Part shown: in pieces, positions 16,876-26,110 of the stretch
How positions within the stretch are numbered: the first letter of the stretch is position 1
Layout of the letters: every line of letters starts with the position of its first letter
Assembly (NCBI GenBank): GCA_017472145.1
Contig: JAFUQX010000009.1
Span: forward strand, 54,078-118,077
DNA from: Ruminococcus sp.
Lineage (GTDB): Bacteria; Bacillota; Clostridia; Oscillospirales; Ruminococcaceae
Reading direction: 5' to 3'
Length of the DNA stretch: 64,000 bases
The notes under the pieces: generated by a model
Told to the model about the DNA's origin: nothing
The model's database searches: none
The model's input: only the letters and a program-made list of their open reading frames with translations
Made by a program: the position numbers and the translations under genes

Positions 16876-16911
16876 AAAAAAGCAGCTGTCCTCAGTCTTT
16901 CTCAGGACAGC
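16876..16911 (-). terminator. Intrinsic terminator of the ABC importer operon
   Basis: Minus strand GCTGTCCT and AGGACAGC form an eight-base-pair stem with an 11-base loop, followed by TGCTTTTTT, 13 bases past the ATPase gene. Confidence 0.8.
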
Positions 16912-16924
16912 CGCATGCTTTGCA

Positions 16925-18481
16925 TTACATATCTGCTCCGGCACTCCGAAGCAGTTCCTTTGTGTAAGGATGCTGCGGATTCTTATAGATCTCCTCTGCA
17001 TCCGCCGCTTCTACAATAGCTCCGTCCTTCATGACAAGCACACGGTCACACATCTGATACACCACACGCAGGTCATGGGAAATCAGGAGAATCGACACAC
17101 CCGTCTCCTGTACGATTTCCTGCATCAAGGCCAGGATCTGCTTCTGCACCGTCACATCCAGCGCAGATACCGGCTCATCGGCAATGAGAAACTCCGGATG
17201 CAGCATCAAGGCTGCTGCTATGCAGACTCTCTGACGCTGGCCCCCGGATAGCTGCTGAGGATAACGCTTTTGCAGAGACTCATCCAGCTTCACCAGCCAC
17301 AGCATTTCACGGACGCATTCCCTGCGCTGCTGTGCAGTCAGGTCTGTACAGTTCCGCAGCGGCTCTTCCAGAATCCACTCCACGGTTCTGGATGGATTCA
17401 GCGCACTGCCTGCATCCTGAAACACCATCTGAGGATGCTTTGCGGTATGTGAAACCGTTCCCGTATAATCCCTGTGCAGACCCAGAAGCGTCCGGGCCAG
17501 GGTGCTTTTTCCGCAGCCGGATTCCCCTACAAGTCCGATAATTTCTCCCTGTCTTATGCGGAAGGAAATATGATGGAGCACCTCCTTCTTTTCCTTTTTC
17601 CGGAAGAAGCCTCCTCCTTCCTTCGGATAGAAGGCGCACAGATCCGATACACACAGAACCTCTGCTGCATCTGCCTTTAAAGGTGCTCTCTCTATGCGCT
17701 CAAATTTCGGGACAGCCTCGATCAGTTCCCTTGTATAGAGCTGCTCCGGAGCGGTAAAGAGCTTTTCAGATGCCCCCTCTTCCACCGCTTTTCCATCCTG
17801 AAGGACAAGCATCCGGCTGCAAAGAGAACGCACCAGCGCAAGGTCATGGGAGATAAACAGAATGGCTGTGCCATAGGTCTCGTTCAGTTTCCGCAGAAGC
17901 TCCATCATCTGCTGCTGTACGGTTACATCCAGAGCTGTAGTTGGCTCGTCAGCCAGAAGAAGCTTCGGGCGGCTGATCATGGCCGCTGCAATCATCACAC
18001 GCTGCCGCTGTCCGCCGGATAGGGCGTGAGGATACGCATTGTAAATCCGTTCCGCATCCTCCAGCTCCACATCACGGAGGGCCTCCATGGCACGCTTCCT
18101 GCGTTCCTCTGAAGTCAGGCTGGTATGCAGACGGAGCGTCTCCTCAACCTGCCATCCGATGGTACGTGTGGGATTCAATGAAGTCATCGGCTCCTGAAAA
18201 ATCATGCCGATCCGGCTGCCCTGAAGCCGGCGCAGCTCCTGCGGCGTACAGGTCAGAATATTCTGCCCATCCAGGAGAATTTCCCCCTCCAGCCTTACAT
18301 TTTTCTGTCGGAGAAGGCCAGCCGCCGCAAGGGCACTCATGGTTTTGCCTGAGCCGGATTCGCCCACAAGACCCAGCCGGTCCCCTTCCTCCAGGGTGAG
18401 ATTGAGATTCTCCACTACCCTATGGGGCTTCTTTTTATCTGAAAAGGTGATATTCAGATTTCGTATTTCAAGTATCGCCAT
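16925..18481 (-). CDS. ABC transporter ATP-binding protein, two fused nucleotide-binding domains (Dpp/Opp/Nik type)
   Basis: 518 residues containing two complete ABC domains in tandem, as if OppD and OppF were fused. Domain 1 has Walker A GESGSGKT, signature LSGGQRQRV and Walker B LLLADEPTTALD. Domain 2 has GESGCGKST, LSGGQRQRV and FLIADEPVSALD. It powers the importer made with the two permeases and the binding lipoprotein just upstream. The start is ATG 18481 behind GGAGGTG, 13 bases after the permease gene. Both ATPase sites look intact. Confidence 0.93.
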   Translation of the reverse strand: MAILEIRNLNITFSDKKKPHRVVENLNLTLEEGDRLGLVGESGSGKTMSALAAAGLLRQKNVRLEGEILLDGQNILTCTPQELRRLQGSRIGMIFQEPMTSLNPTRTIGWQVEETLRLHTSLTSEERRKRAMEALRDVELEDAERIYNAYPHALSGGQRQRVMIAAAMISRPKLLLADEPTTALDVTVQQQMMELLRKLNETYGTAILFISHDLALVRSLCSRMLVLQDGKAVEEGASEKLFTAPEQLYTRELIEAVPKFERIERAPLKADAAEVLCVSDLCAFYPKEGGGFFRKKEKKEVLHHISFRIRQGEIIGLVGESGCGKSTLARTLLGLHRDYTGTVSHTAKHPQMVFQDAGSALNPSRTVEWILEEPLRNCTDLTAQQRRECVREMLWLVKLDESLQKRYPQQLSGGQRQRVCIAAALMLHPEFLIADEPVSALDVTVQKQILALMQEIVQETGVSILLISHDLRVVYQMCDRVLVMKDGAIVEAADAEEIYKNPQHPYTKELLRSAGADM

Positions 18482-18494
18482 ATGAATACACCTC

Positions 18495-19292
18495 CTACTT
18501 CCGGCCCGTACGCAGACCATCTCCCATGAGACCAAAGCCCAGCACCAGCAAAATCAGCACTGCACCGGGAAAAATGCAAAGAGACGGAGCTGCAAAAAGA
18601 TAGGTCTGGGATTCCGCCAGCATGCTGCCAAGGCTGGCCTTGGGTGGCTGCACACCAATACCCAGATAGCTCAGAGCAGCCTCGGAAAGCACTGCATTAT
18701 TAAAGCCAATGAGCAGCGCCGATATCAGAACCGGACGGATATTGGGGAGAATATGGACAAAGAGAATACGGACAGGAGACGCTCCTGCAAGCCGGGCAGC
18801 CTGGACATAGCCAAGACTGCGGCTGCGAAGAAATTCCCCGCGCACCACACGTGCAAAGCTGGGCGCAAAGGAAATTCCCAAAGAGAGAACCACATTGACC
18901 TCCCCGGTTCCCAGCAAGGCGATCACCACAAGCGCAAGAAGCACACTGGGAAAGGCCAGCAGTGCATCTGCAATACGCATAAAAATGGTATCCGCAATTC
19001 CACCGAAATAGCCTGTCACTGCACCAATGAGAATGCCTAGCCCTGCGCCCAGAAGAACCGTACCAGCCGCCACAAGGAGCGTGATCGTACCGCCGTCCAT
19101 AATACGGCTGAGAACATCCCGTCCGAAGGGATCACAGCCCATAGGATGGGCCAGGGAAGGGGCGGCCAGCTTCATCGAAGCGTCCATGGCCTCGGGATCA
19201 TAAGGTGTCCAGAAGCAGCCGATCACCAGAAACAGCAGGATCACTCCGGCCAATCCTGCGCCAATCCAAAAAGTTACACTCTGTTTCTTCAT
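18495..19292 (-). CDS. ABC transporter permease, DppC/OppC/NikC type
   Basis: 265 residues. An N-terminal helix (OppC-N) is followed by PYDPEAMDASMKLAAPSLAHP and GCDPFGRDVLSRI, hallmarks of DppC-type permeases, and five further helices with an ATPase-contact loop around LGYVQAARLAGASPVRI. It pairs with the DppB-type permease four bases upstream to form the membrane channel. Confidence 0.92.
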   Translation of the reverse strand: MKKQSVTFWIGAGLAGVILLFLVIGCFWTPYDPEAMDASMKLAAPSLAHPMGCDPFGRDVLSRIMDGGTITLLVAAGTVLLGAGLGILIGAVTGYFGGIADTIFMRIADALLAFPSVLLALVVIALLGTGEVNVVLSLGISFAPSFARVVRGEFLRSRSLGYVQAARLAGASPVRILFVHILPNIRPVLISALLIGFNNAVLSEAALSYLGIGVQPPKASLGSMLAESQTYLFAAPSLCIFPGAVLILLVLGFGLMGDGLRTGRK

Positions 19293-19296
19293 GCTT

Positions 19297-20250
19297 TTAC
19301 TCCACGGTGATCCGGGGATCCAGCTTCTGATACAGCAGATCCACCAGGAAATTTACAACGATCACAACAAAGGCCATGAGCAGAATAATGGCCTGCACCA
19401 CCGGATAGTCCCGGTTCATGATGGAGGTTAGGAGAATTCTGCCCAGACCCGGAATAGCAAACACCTGCTCTGCGATAATGCTGCCGGTGAGAATATCCGT
19501 AAGCGCCATTCCGAAGAAGGTCAGCACGGGAATCAGACCATTTTTCAACACATGACTGTACATGACCTGGTTCGGAGTATTTCCACGGCTGTAGGCGGTT
19601 CGAGGGTAGTCTTTCTCAAGCTCCGTCACAAGTGCGCTCCGGAGCATCTTCACAGACATGGCCGCCTTAGGGATCGCAATGGACAAAGCCGGGAAAAAGA
19701 GATAACCCAGAAAAGCGCCAAAATTCTCATCATAGGAGACAAACCCGCCCGGCGTGAACCACTTCAGAATGATACCGAACAGAAGGGTGATCAGAATCCC
19801 TGAAAAGAATGGCGGCACAGACATGAGTACCTGGTTGAGGGTGCAGATAATGGTATCCAGCCTTCCGCCCTCATGCTTTGCGCTGAGAATACCAAGGGGA
19901 ATGGAGATCAGCAGCACCATCGCAAAAGCCATAAGCGTCATGCAGATGGAAATGGGCAGCTTTTCAGAAATCATATCCCCTACAGAAATATGGTAGGAAT
20001 AGGACGTGCCAAGATCTCCGGTACAGAATGCGCCGATCCACTTGAAATAGCGCACAAGAAAAGGCTCATTGAGTCCCATTTCCTCACGCAAAGACTCCAG
20101 CCGTTCTGGAGTTGCATTCGTTCCCAGCTGAGCCAGCGCCGGATCGCCCGGAATCAGGTCAAAGGCCAGAAACACCAGAAAGGATACAGCCAGGAGCGTG
20201 ACCAGCATGGACAGCAGCTTTTTCCCTGCGTATTTCATAAAGTACAGCAC
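19297..20250 (-). CDS. ABC transporter permease, DppB/OppB/NikB type
   Basis: 317 residues with the DppB-type N-terminus (LLAVSFLVFLAFDLIPGDPA), about six helices and the EAA-like loop KDYPRTAYSRGNTPNQV. It forms the channel with the downstream DppC-type permease. Nine bases separate it from the binding-protein gene. Whether the substrate is peptide, nickel or another solute is not decidable from the permease. Confidence 0.92.
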   Translation of the reverse strand: MLYFMKYAGKKLLSMLVTLLAVSFLVFLAFDLIPGDPALAQLGTNATPERLESLREEMGLNEPFLVRYFKWIGAFCTGDLGTSYSYHISVGDMISEKLPISICMTLMAFAMVLLISIPLGILSAKHEGGRLDTIICTLNQVLMSVPPFFSGILITLLFGIILKWFTPGGFVSYDENFGAFLGYLFFPALSIAIPKAAMSVKMLRSALVTELEKDYPRTAYSRGNTPNQVMYSHVLKNGLIPVLTFFGMALTDILTGSIIAEQVFAIPGLGRILLTSIMNRDYPVVQAIILLMAFVVIVVNFLVDLLYQKLDPRITVE

Positions 20251-20259
20251 TCCTCTCTG

Positions 20260-21798
20260 TTAGGAATTCTCAGCAGGCCGGATCTTTGAAATATCCTGTA
20301 CATACAGCGGATAGAATTCGTAGCCTGTAAATTCATCGCTCAGGGCGACCATTTCGGCCAGATCCTGAATATACACATTAGCTGCGCTCTCAGCCAGAAT
20401 GATTTCACATTCCTGATAGAGCTGTGTCTGAGCTTCATCATTGATCTCCAGCTGTGCAGCTTCATAGGCTGCGTCGTATTCAGCGTTATTATAGTTGATA
20501 AAGTTATTGTCTGCATCGGAGCAGAACCGGGAGAGCATAGCCGAAGCGGTGAGATTGGAGGCATCTACACCCACGACAGTGGCTTCATACTGGCGCTCGG
20601 AATAAACGGAGCTGAGCCATGTGTTCCACTCCACCTGCTCGATTTTTACTGTAACGCCCACTTCCTTCAGCTGTTCCGCCAGAATCTGGGCGGTATCCAC
20701 ATGCTGCGGATAGTTGCTGGGGACAGTGATCGTAAAGCTGAGACGTCCTTCATATCCGGCCTCGGCCAGCAGCTCCTTTGCCTTCTCCGGATCGTAAGAG
20801 TAGGTATCATTCAGCTCCGGAAGGTAGTATTTTCTGAAATTCGGGAACATACTGCTGCCCAGCTGCTCGCCCTTACCATCAGAGACAATATCCAGAATCT
20901 CATCCTTATTCACCGCATAGCACAAAGCCTGACGGACACGCTCGTCGGTAAAAGGCTCAAAATCGTGGTTCAGATACAGGCCCTGCACCAGATTCATCGT
21001 ACCCTCCAGAATAGTAAATTCCTCACTGAGCTGCTGCGCCTGGGATACAGGCAGATGCGCCATCATATCCACTGCACCGCCGTTCAGATTCATCACCAGA
21101 GAATCTGCATCGGCACACACCTTAAAGGTTACATTTTCAATATAGGCAGCCTTCCCCCAGTACGCATCAAACTTCTCCATAACGATATTTTCCTGCACTG
21201 AACGGGAAACATAGCGGTAAGGTCCTGTTCCGATGGGGTTTGTATCGGCATCCGTCTGACCAGCCGGCGTAATAGCGGCCTTTACCGATGCGATGTAGGA
21301 AAGAAAATCCGGATCACGTTCAGCCAGCATAATGACAACCGTCCGATCCCCTGCCTTCTCAATGGACGTAATATTAGAAAATGCCGGTATCAGCGGTGTT
21401 CCCTCGCTGGTATCGGCACAAGCTTTGATCGATGAAATTACATCCTCTGCTGTAACCGTATTACCATTGTGGAACTTCACGTTCTCACGAAGAGTGAACG
21501 TATAAGTCAGTCCATCCTCGGAGCATGCATAATCCTCGGCAACAGCAGGAATCAGTTCTCCGTCACAATTCGGCTTGTACAGACCCTCGAATACGTTAAA
21601 TAGTACCTCTCGGGTTGCAGCGGCCTCTGCCTTGTGAGGATCGAGACTGTCCTCCAAGTCCTGAGCAATACCGACTGTGATCTGTGAGGAATTTTCTTCA
21701 CCTGTCTTGTCACCTGCGCCGTTGCATCCGCTGAGTGCTGTGGTCAGTGCCGTAAACACGAGCAGCCCTATGAGTTTCTTTCTTGTGGCCTCTTTCAT
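20260..21798 (-). CDS. ABC transporter substrate-binding lipoprotein, family 5 (peptide/nickel type)
   Basis: 512 residues. The signal peptide ends in a lipobox, LSGC, with Cys25 as the lipidated residue, followed by an acidic linker and an SBP_bac_5 domain. Typical blocks include LDPHKAEAA near the start and LRENVKFHNGNTVTAEDV. It is the first gene of a four-gene importer operon (binding protein, two permeases, fused ATPase). The ligand is not predictable; no His-rich metal site was noticed, so peptide is the simpler guess. Confidence 0.92.
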   Translation of the reverse strand: MKEATRKKLIGLLVFTALTTALSGCNGAGDKTGEENSSQITVGIAQDLEDSLDPHKAEAAATREVLFNVFEGLYKPNCDGELIPAVAEDYACSEDGLTYTFTLRENVKFHNGNTVTAEDVISSIKACADTSEGTPLIPAFSNITSIEKAGDRTVVIMLAERDPDFLSYIASVKAAITPAGQTDADTNPIGTGPYRYVSRSVQENIVMEKFDAYWGKAAYIENVTFKVCADADSLVMNLNGGAVDMMAHLPVSQAQQLSEEFTILEGTMNLVQGLYLNHDFEPFTDERVRQALCYAVNKDEILDIVSDGKGEQLGSSMFPNFRKYYLPELNDTYSYDPEKAKELLAEAGYEGRLSFTITVPSNYPQHVDTAQILAEQLKEVGVTVKIEQVEWNTWLSSVYSERQYEATVVGVDASNLTASAMLSRFCSDADNNFINYNNAEYDAAYEAAQLEINDEAQTQLYQECEIILAESAANVYIQDLAEMVALSDEFTGYEFYPLYVQDISKIRPAENS

Positions 21799-21890
21799 GT
21801 TACCATTCCTTCCTGAATATGAAATTTTTATGTAACAGGGAAGCGAGTGCTTTTCCTTATGGATAAAACCTCGCTTTTGTGTACTGCTAT

Positions 21891-21919
21891 ATTATAGCAC
21901 ACACGCTTTTAAAATGCAA
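21891..21919 (-). promoter_or_regulatory. Promoter of the ABC importer operon, followed by a leader hairpin
   Basis: Minus strand TTGCAT, 17 bases, TATAAT, about 90 bases upstream of the lipoprotein start. In the leader, AAGCGAG and CTCGCTT (about 21840-21880) can form a stem around a 21-base loop; no T run follows, so it is not a terminator. Confidence 0.7.
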
Positions 21920-21936
21920 GCATGATTTTGGAAAAC

Positions 21937-21967
21937 AAAAAGCTGATGCTTAAAACAGCACCAGCTT
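21937..21967 (-). terminator. Intrinsic terminator of the pssA-psd operon
   Basis: Minus strand AAGCTGGTGCT pairs with AGCATCAGCTT (one G-T wobble), then TTTTTGTTTT; 19 bases after the small membrane-protein gene. Confidence 0.75.
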
Positions 21968-21985
21968 TGCATATATGCAGGCCTT

Positions 21986-22366
21986 TTAATAAACTCCGAT
22001 TCCGAAGCAATACAGGAATTCTCCCCATCCGCCCATCAGATAAATCATAATTAAAAAGAGCAGAACCATTGTAGCGATTCCTGCAACAATACCTTTTATT
22101 CTGAAATAGCGCCAGAGCCTCCTGAAAACGTATATACCGCACGGAACAACAAGCAGAAGCCACATAAAAAGCTCGAAGACGCCAAGCATAACAGAAATAT
22201 CCTTTTGCGGCCCCAGATCGTAGCTATAGCCTTTGGAATGTCCTGTAATGTCCAAAGCGATCCATCCGATGGAAACTGGCATGGTAAATGCAGCAGCAGC
22301 CAGCCATAAACAGGCCAGCGTCAATTTCAGTATTTCAATGATATTTTTTGCCTTCACAAATTCCAT
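21986..22366 (-). CDS. Small membrane protein of unknown function
   Basis: 126 residues with three or four predicted membrane helices: about 12-30, a middle helix containing LFMWLLLVVPCGIYVF, and a C-terminal helix with ATMVLLFLIMIYL. No family recognised. The longer open frame to 22555 overlaps psd and is unlikely to be used; ATG 22366 follows the psd stop by seven bases with GAGG close by. It is the third gene of the phospholipid operon, so a link to membrane lipid is possible but unsupported. Confidence 0.6.
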   Translation of the reverse strand: MEFVKAKNIIEILKLTLACLWLAAAAFTMPVSIGWIALDITGHSKGYSYDLGPQKDISVMLGVFELFMWLLLVVPCGIYVFRRLWRYFRIKGIVAGIATMVLLFLIMIYLMGGWGEFLYCFGIGVY

Positions 22367-22373
22367 TCCTTCC

Positions 22374-23234
22374 TCATCCGATACAAGAACCGATCTTCTC
22401 ACCCAGACGAACACGCACCTCTGTTCCGCCTTCTGTGATTCTGAGAATATCCTCATCCAGCTGCACTCTGTCTTTTTCAAAAAGCAGTACGACCGTAGAA
22501 CCGCCATACTCAAAATAGCCCTTCTCCTCAAGACGGCTGAATTGCTCTGCTGCACGATGATTTCGGATCTTGCCCACCATTAAGGCCCCTACTTCAATCT
22601 GAATCACATCACCAAAATGATCTGTATGGAGCACGGTCCATTCTCTTGCGTTGCGTGTGTATACATTATACGAATCAGAGATCGACCGTACTGTATGGAG
22701 CATTCCAGGAATAAACCGGCTTTCTCCCAGCCGTCCGCTGTCACAAAAGACATAGCGATGATAATCTTCCACCGCCAGGCGAAACACCAGACACAGGCCG
22801 CCGCCGTATTTTTCCGCAAGAGACTCACTCTCCAGAATATCCGCTATGGTATAGGTGCTTTGCTTGATTTTCAGTCGTGTATCCATCTCAATAGGATATA
22901 CGGACAGACGGGAATCTGCACAGGCCACCAGCTCATCTTCAGCTGCATCTGTTGAATTCCATCGTTTCCGGGTAAAAAAGTCGTTGAAGGAATCAAATTT
23001 CTGTTTTTCACATGCCGACAAATCAATATGATATTGCTCAATAAACGGCGCTATTCTCTTCACGGAGCTTTTCTGATTCATGCGCCAGGCCCCGATTTTC
23101 GAAACCCACGGGCGAGCCACGATCGCCCAAAGCAGAAAACGCCCCAGAGGATTTCCATAAAGAAACTGAAGCATTCCCTGCTGAAACTGATCCTCCTCCG
23201 CATATTGCCCGGCTTTTCTGTCATAGATTCTCAT
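22374..23234 (-). CDS. psd: Phosphatidylserine decarboxylase proenzyme
   Basis: 286 residues. The FNDFFTRK motif, the DYHRYVF block (usually DYH..H) and the C-terminal self-cleavage site GGST in YFEYGGSTVVLLF identify the PSD family. Cleavage before Ser would create the pyruvoyl group that decarboxylates phosphatidylserine to phosphatidylethanolamine. ATG 23234 overlaps the pssA stop (ATGA), pairing the two consecutive enzymes of the pathway. Confidence 0.92.
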   Translation of the reverse strand: MRIYDRKAGQYAEEDQFQQGMLQFLYGNPLGRFLLWAIVARPWVSKIGAWRMNQKSSVKRIAPFIEQYHIDLSACEKQKFDSFNDFFTRKRWNSTDAAEDELVACADSRLSVYPIEMDTRLKIKQSTYTIADILESESLAEKYGGGLCLVFRLAVEDYHRYVFCDSGRLGESRFIPGMLHTVRSISDSYNVYTRNAREWTVLHTDHFGDVIQIEVGALMVGKIRNHRAAEQFSRLEEKGYFEYGGSTVVLLFEKDRVQLDEDILRITEGGTEVRVRLGEKIGSCIG

Positions 23235-23890
23235 ACACAGCACCTCAGTGCAATGAATGCCGCAATCAGAATGGCTGCGGCCGCACTGCACACCGTGTAC
23301 CAACGTCCTGTAAACTTCGGAACACGAATCCGTGATACAAATAAAATAGACATCGCCGCTGTCACCAGCAGAATCAGAATATGCAGCAGCTTTTTTGAAA
23401 CAAAGAATCCCAGCAGATGAAGCAAAGGAAAGAAGATAGCCGCTGTAGTCACCGGAAGTCCCGTATAAAACGGAACCGGCCTGTCCGTTGCAGCGTAAAG
23501 ATTAAACCAGGCAAGACGAATAAGCCCTGTAAGAACATACAGGATATAAATGCTCTTGCTCCACTGAGGGAGTGTATTTGTAAAAACATAACCATACACC
23601 GAAGGCAGGATCAAAAAAGCTACCACATCCGCCAACGAATCAATCTGTACACCAAATTTCTTTCCGATATCATCTCTGTCGCACATACGGGCTACCTTGC
23701 CGTCAAACATATCACAGACTCCGGACAGAATCAGACAGACAATCGCTGTTGTAAATGAATTGTTCAGTGCTGCTGCACAGCCGATCACAGCCGAAGCCGC
23801 TCCTATATATGTAAGCAGTACGGATTTATCATACTTTCCGATCAATACCTTTTCCAGATGCATAAAATCAAACCTCAGCTCCATGTTCAT
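23231..23890 (-). CDS. pssA: CDP-diacylglycerol-serine O-phosphatidyltransferase
   Basis: 219 residues, multi-spanning. The CDP-alcohol phosphotransferase signature D-x2-D-G-x2-A-R-x8-G-x3-D-x3-D is present as CDMFDGKVAR followed by IGKKFGVQIDSLAD, with one extra residue in the first spacer. It makes phosphatidylserine from CDP-DAG and serine; the directly overlapping psd gene supports serine as the acceptor. The first ATG (23890) follows AGGG; ATG 23863 (MHLEKVL), behind GAGG, is an alternative start. Confidence 0.88.
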   Translation of the reverse strand: MNMELRFDFMHLEKVLIGKYDKSVLLTYIGAASAVIGCAAALNNSFTTAIVCLILSGVCDMFDGKVARMCDRDDIGKKFGVQIDSLADVVAFLILPSVYGYVFTNTLPQWSKSIYILYVLTGLIRLAWFNLYAATDRPVPFYTGLPVTTAAIFFPLLHLLGFFVSKKLLHILILLVTAAMSILFVSRIRVPKFTGRWYTVCSAAAAILIAAFIALRCCV

Positions 23891-23935
23891 TAACAGCCCT
23901 GCTTTAAAGCGCTATCATGTACAAATATTTTCTAT

Positions 23936-23964
23936 ATTATAACATAATCTGTCGAAAAAAGCAA
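23936..23964 (-). promoter_or_regulatory. Promoter of pssA-psd
   Basis: Minus strand TTGCTT, 17 bases, TATAAT, about 45 bases before pssA. With the hairpin at 24004 and the araC promoter it makes up the 317-base divergent gap 23891-24207. Confidence 0.6.
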
Positions 23965-24003
23965 CGTTTCATGCTGTTTCATATAAATTTTACAAAGGGA
24001 AAA

Positions 24004-24029
24004 GCTGACACGAGAAAACTCGCATCAGC
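24004..24029. other. Orphan hairpin in the pssA/araC divergent region
   Basis: GCTGACACGAG and CTCGCATCAGC form an 11-base-pair stem (one wobble) with an AAAA loop. On the minus strand TTTTCCCTTT follows, so it looks like a terminator, yet no gene reads into it from either side. Confidence 0.5.
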
Positions 24030-24102
24030 CTTTGACCAATGAGGAAAATGAGGAAAAAGAATACGCAACAAAAACGTTCACCATTTAATTTAAATGTAAC
24101 GC

Positions 24103-24131
24103 TTTACATCGTTGACAATATATAGTATAAT
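24103..24131 (+). promoter_or_regulatory. Promoter of the AraC-type regulator
   Basis: TTTACA, 17 bases, TATAAT. A TTGACA inside the spacer is too close to the -10 to serve as its -35. Confidence 0.7.
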
Positions 24132-24207
24132 AGATTTGCAGGTAAATGTCGAGTGATATTCTTGCCGAATAACAGGACGATATTGCTTTCTTTGAAAGGA
24201 GGCCTCC

Positions 24208-25092
24208 ATGACATCCAATATACAGATATCTCAGAATCCCAATGGACAGACCAGCTCACGCCGCCTGCTCCATACTCCATCTCAGCTGGCCCGGAGCAGT
24301 CTGCTCTATTTACAGGAAATTGGTGTTATTTCTTGTGATTCCGGCTTTTGCAGTCAGCGAGATGCGCTTGATTCCTACCTTTTTCTCATCGTTCCACGTG
24401 GAACAGGTACACTGACTTACCGTGGTAGCTCTTATGCACTGAAGCCTGGGTGTATTGTATGGATCAACTGCAACCACGGTTACTCCTATCAGAGCAGCAA
24501 AGATCGTCCTCTGGAGCTGGCCTGGATTCACTGCAACAGTATTGTTATGCGGCAGCTTTATTCTTATTTTCATCAAAGGCATAATTCCATCCTCCTGCAT
24601 GCCAAGGAGCTAGAGCCGTTTATGAGTGTACATGAGACGCTGGAAAAAATACTCAGTGAAAAGCAGCCGAACTTTGAGTATCACATTTCTCTTCAGCTCC
24701 ACACGCTGGTCAACCTGGTCACGCTTTTCTCTTCAGATACGGATGGAATCAGCAATGCAGCCAGCAGCATTTCTGAGAAGGGCGCATTGATCAAGACATA
24801 CATCGAAACCCATTTTGCCGAGAAAATTACACTGGATGATCTGAGCCGGGAATTCTGTGTCAGCAAATATTATATGCTCCGATCCTTCCGGAATCAGTAT
24901 GGTATGACTATCATTCAGTACCTGGCCGCCTGCCGGATTCAGCATGCAAAAAAATTGCTGCGTTTTTCTGATATGCAGATTGAGGCCATCGGACGAGCCT
25001 GCGGCATTGAGGATGTGAGCTATTTCAACCGCTTGTTCCGCTCTTATGAGGGCATGACAGCCGGACAGTTCCGGAAACAATGGCGAAGCTGA
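24208..25092 (+). CDS. AraC family transcriptional regulator
   Basis: 294 residues. An N-terminal cupin-like sensing domain (about 30-150) has the LIVPRGTGTLTYRG strand typical of sugar-responsive AraC proteins. A C-terminal domain with two helix-turn-helix units (about 195-292) includes LDDLSREFCVSKYYMLRSFR and the ending FNRLFRSYEGMTAGQFRK. ATG 24208 follows GGAGG. No target is adjacent on the same strand. The dockerin mannanase 1 kb away is a conceivable target, but nothing in the sequence proves it. Confidence 0.92.
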   Translation: MTSNIQISQNPNGQTSSRRLLHTPSQLARSSLLYLQEIGVISCDSGFCSQRDALDSYLFLIVPRGTGTLTYRGSSYALKPGCIVWINCNHGYSYQSSKDRPLELAWIHCNSIVMRQLYSYFHQRHNSILLHAKELEPFMSVHETLEKILSEKQPNFEYHISLQLHTLVNLVTLFSSDTDGISNAASSISEKGALIKTYIETHFAEKITLDDLSREFCVSKYYMLRSFRNQYGMTIIQYLAACRIQHAKKLLRFSDMQIEAIGRACGIEDVSYFNRLFRSYEGMTAGQFRKQWRS

Positions 25093-25128
25093 TCTGGTCA
25101 TATCCATAGCATAAGCAGCCTGCTTTCG

Positions 25129-25842
25129 CTAACAAATCCAATTCCAGATTACATAAATCCCATATATCACAGCCAGATGCAGCGGATAGTATATGTAAAA
25201 GAGATTTTTCATTCTCCATTTTCCGCGTTGACCGCTGTATAAAGCCAGAAGAAGAAGCGCTGCCAGCGAATACCACTGAATATCGCCCAGATACAGACTT
25301 ACCAGAATCAGAAATATAGCCTCCAGCAGCAGCTTAGCCCTCTTTGTATGTCCAAAATAGACGGCCACCGGAAGCAGGACACCCCACAGACCATAGTCAA
25401 TATTAAAATCCGTCCCCGGCAGGAGCTCCGGAAGGAACACACTGATAAAAACAACACCGCCTATAGTCAAAGCCGCTATGCTCCATGCACGGACCGTCTT
25501 TCTTTTCAACGCACCATCCAATACATAAATGAGTCCCACGGATAACGAAAATGTCACCAGTATACATTGATACAGCGAGCCTATTGCTATATAATACACC
25601 AACTGACATCCCAGGGCGATTCCAGCCATAGTCAGAAGATATTTCCTTCTATTACGGGTATAGTGACAACCCTCGGCAATCATATAAGCGAATATAGGAA
25701 AGGCCAGCCGGCCGATGATCTGGAGGATCGTCCACTCCGGAAAAAGCTGTCGCCCTGCATGATCACAGGTCATAGCGATCAAAGCGATGATTTTCAGCTG
25801 GTTGCCCGTAAGACTGAATGCTTTTTTATTCTCAGAATTCAT
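25129..25842 (-). CDS. TraX family membrane protein
   Basis: 237 residues with about eight or nine membrane helices. The N-terminal motif LTGNQLKIIALIAMTCDHAG is the TraX/chromosomal TraX-like signature (LK.IA...M..DH), followed by IGRLAFPIFAYMIAEG. F-plasmid TraX acetylates pilin; chromosomal homologues in Firmicutes have no firm role, and an acyltransferase function is only analogy. ATG 25842 follows GGGAGG. It is convergent with the AraC gene, 36 bases apart. Confidence 0.85.
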   Translation of the reverse strand: MNSENKKAFSLTGNQLKIIALIAMTCDHAGRQLFPEWTILQIIGRLAFPIFAYMIAEGCHYTRNRRKYLLTMAGIALGCQLVYYIAIGSLYQCILVTFSLSVGLIYVLDGALKRKTVRAWSIAALTIGGVVFISVFLPELLPGTDFNIDYGLWGVLLPVAVYFGHTKRAKLLLEAIFLILVSLYLGDIQWYSLAALLLLALYSGQRGKWRMKNLFYIYYPLHLAVIYGIYVIWNWIC

Positions 25843-25875
25843 ACGACCTCCCATTTCCTGTATTTCTCTTTTTCT

Positions 25876-25904
25876 ATCATACCATTTCACAGAACTTTTG
25901 TCAA
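25876..25904 (-). promoter_or_regulatory. Promoter of the TraX-like gene
   Basis: Minus strand TTGACA, 17 bases, TATGAT. The stretch 25905-26020 between this promoter and the next terminator holds nothing recognisable. Confidence 0.75.
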
Positions 25905-26020
25905 TGTAATTGCCGCAGGGAATTGCATAATTTCCCGCAAAAAGCGCAATGGACAATCATTGAACCAAAACACGGCCTGCGTGCTGTATACCCCGGTCCA
26001 ACCTCCCATTAATCTACACA

Positions 26021-26065
26021 AAAACTGCTGACCACGCACAATTCATATGCATGGTCAGCAGTTTT
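26021..26065 (-). terminator. Intrinsic terminator of the mannanase gene
   Basis: AAAACTGCTGACCA pairs perfectly with TGGTCAGCAGTTTT (14 base pairs, 17-base loop); minus-strand T run follows. It lies 45 bases past the mannanase stop. Confidence 0.8.
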
Positions 26066-26110
26066 ACTTTTTTATTCCGTCTTCTGCGTTCAAAGAAGCA
26101 GTTTCAGTAA

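Noticed and set aside
24111-24131. TTGACA followed closely by TATAAT as a promoter
   Set aside because: The spacing is only about eight bases; TTTACA eight bases upstream gives the correct 17-base spacer.
24153-24338. A 61-codon plus-strand frame at the start of the AraC gene
   Set aside because: It overlaps the AraC reading frame, which has GGAGG and complete AraC domains; the short frame has no support.
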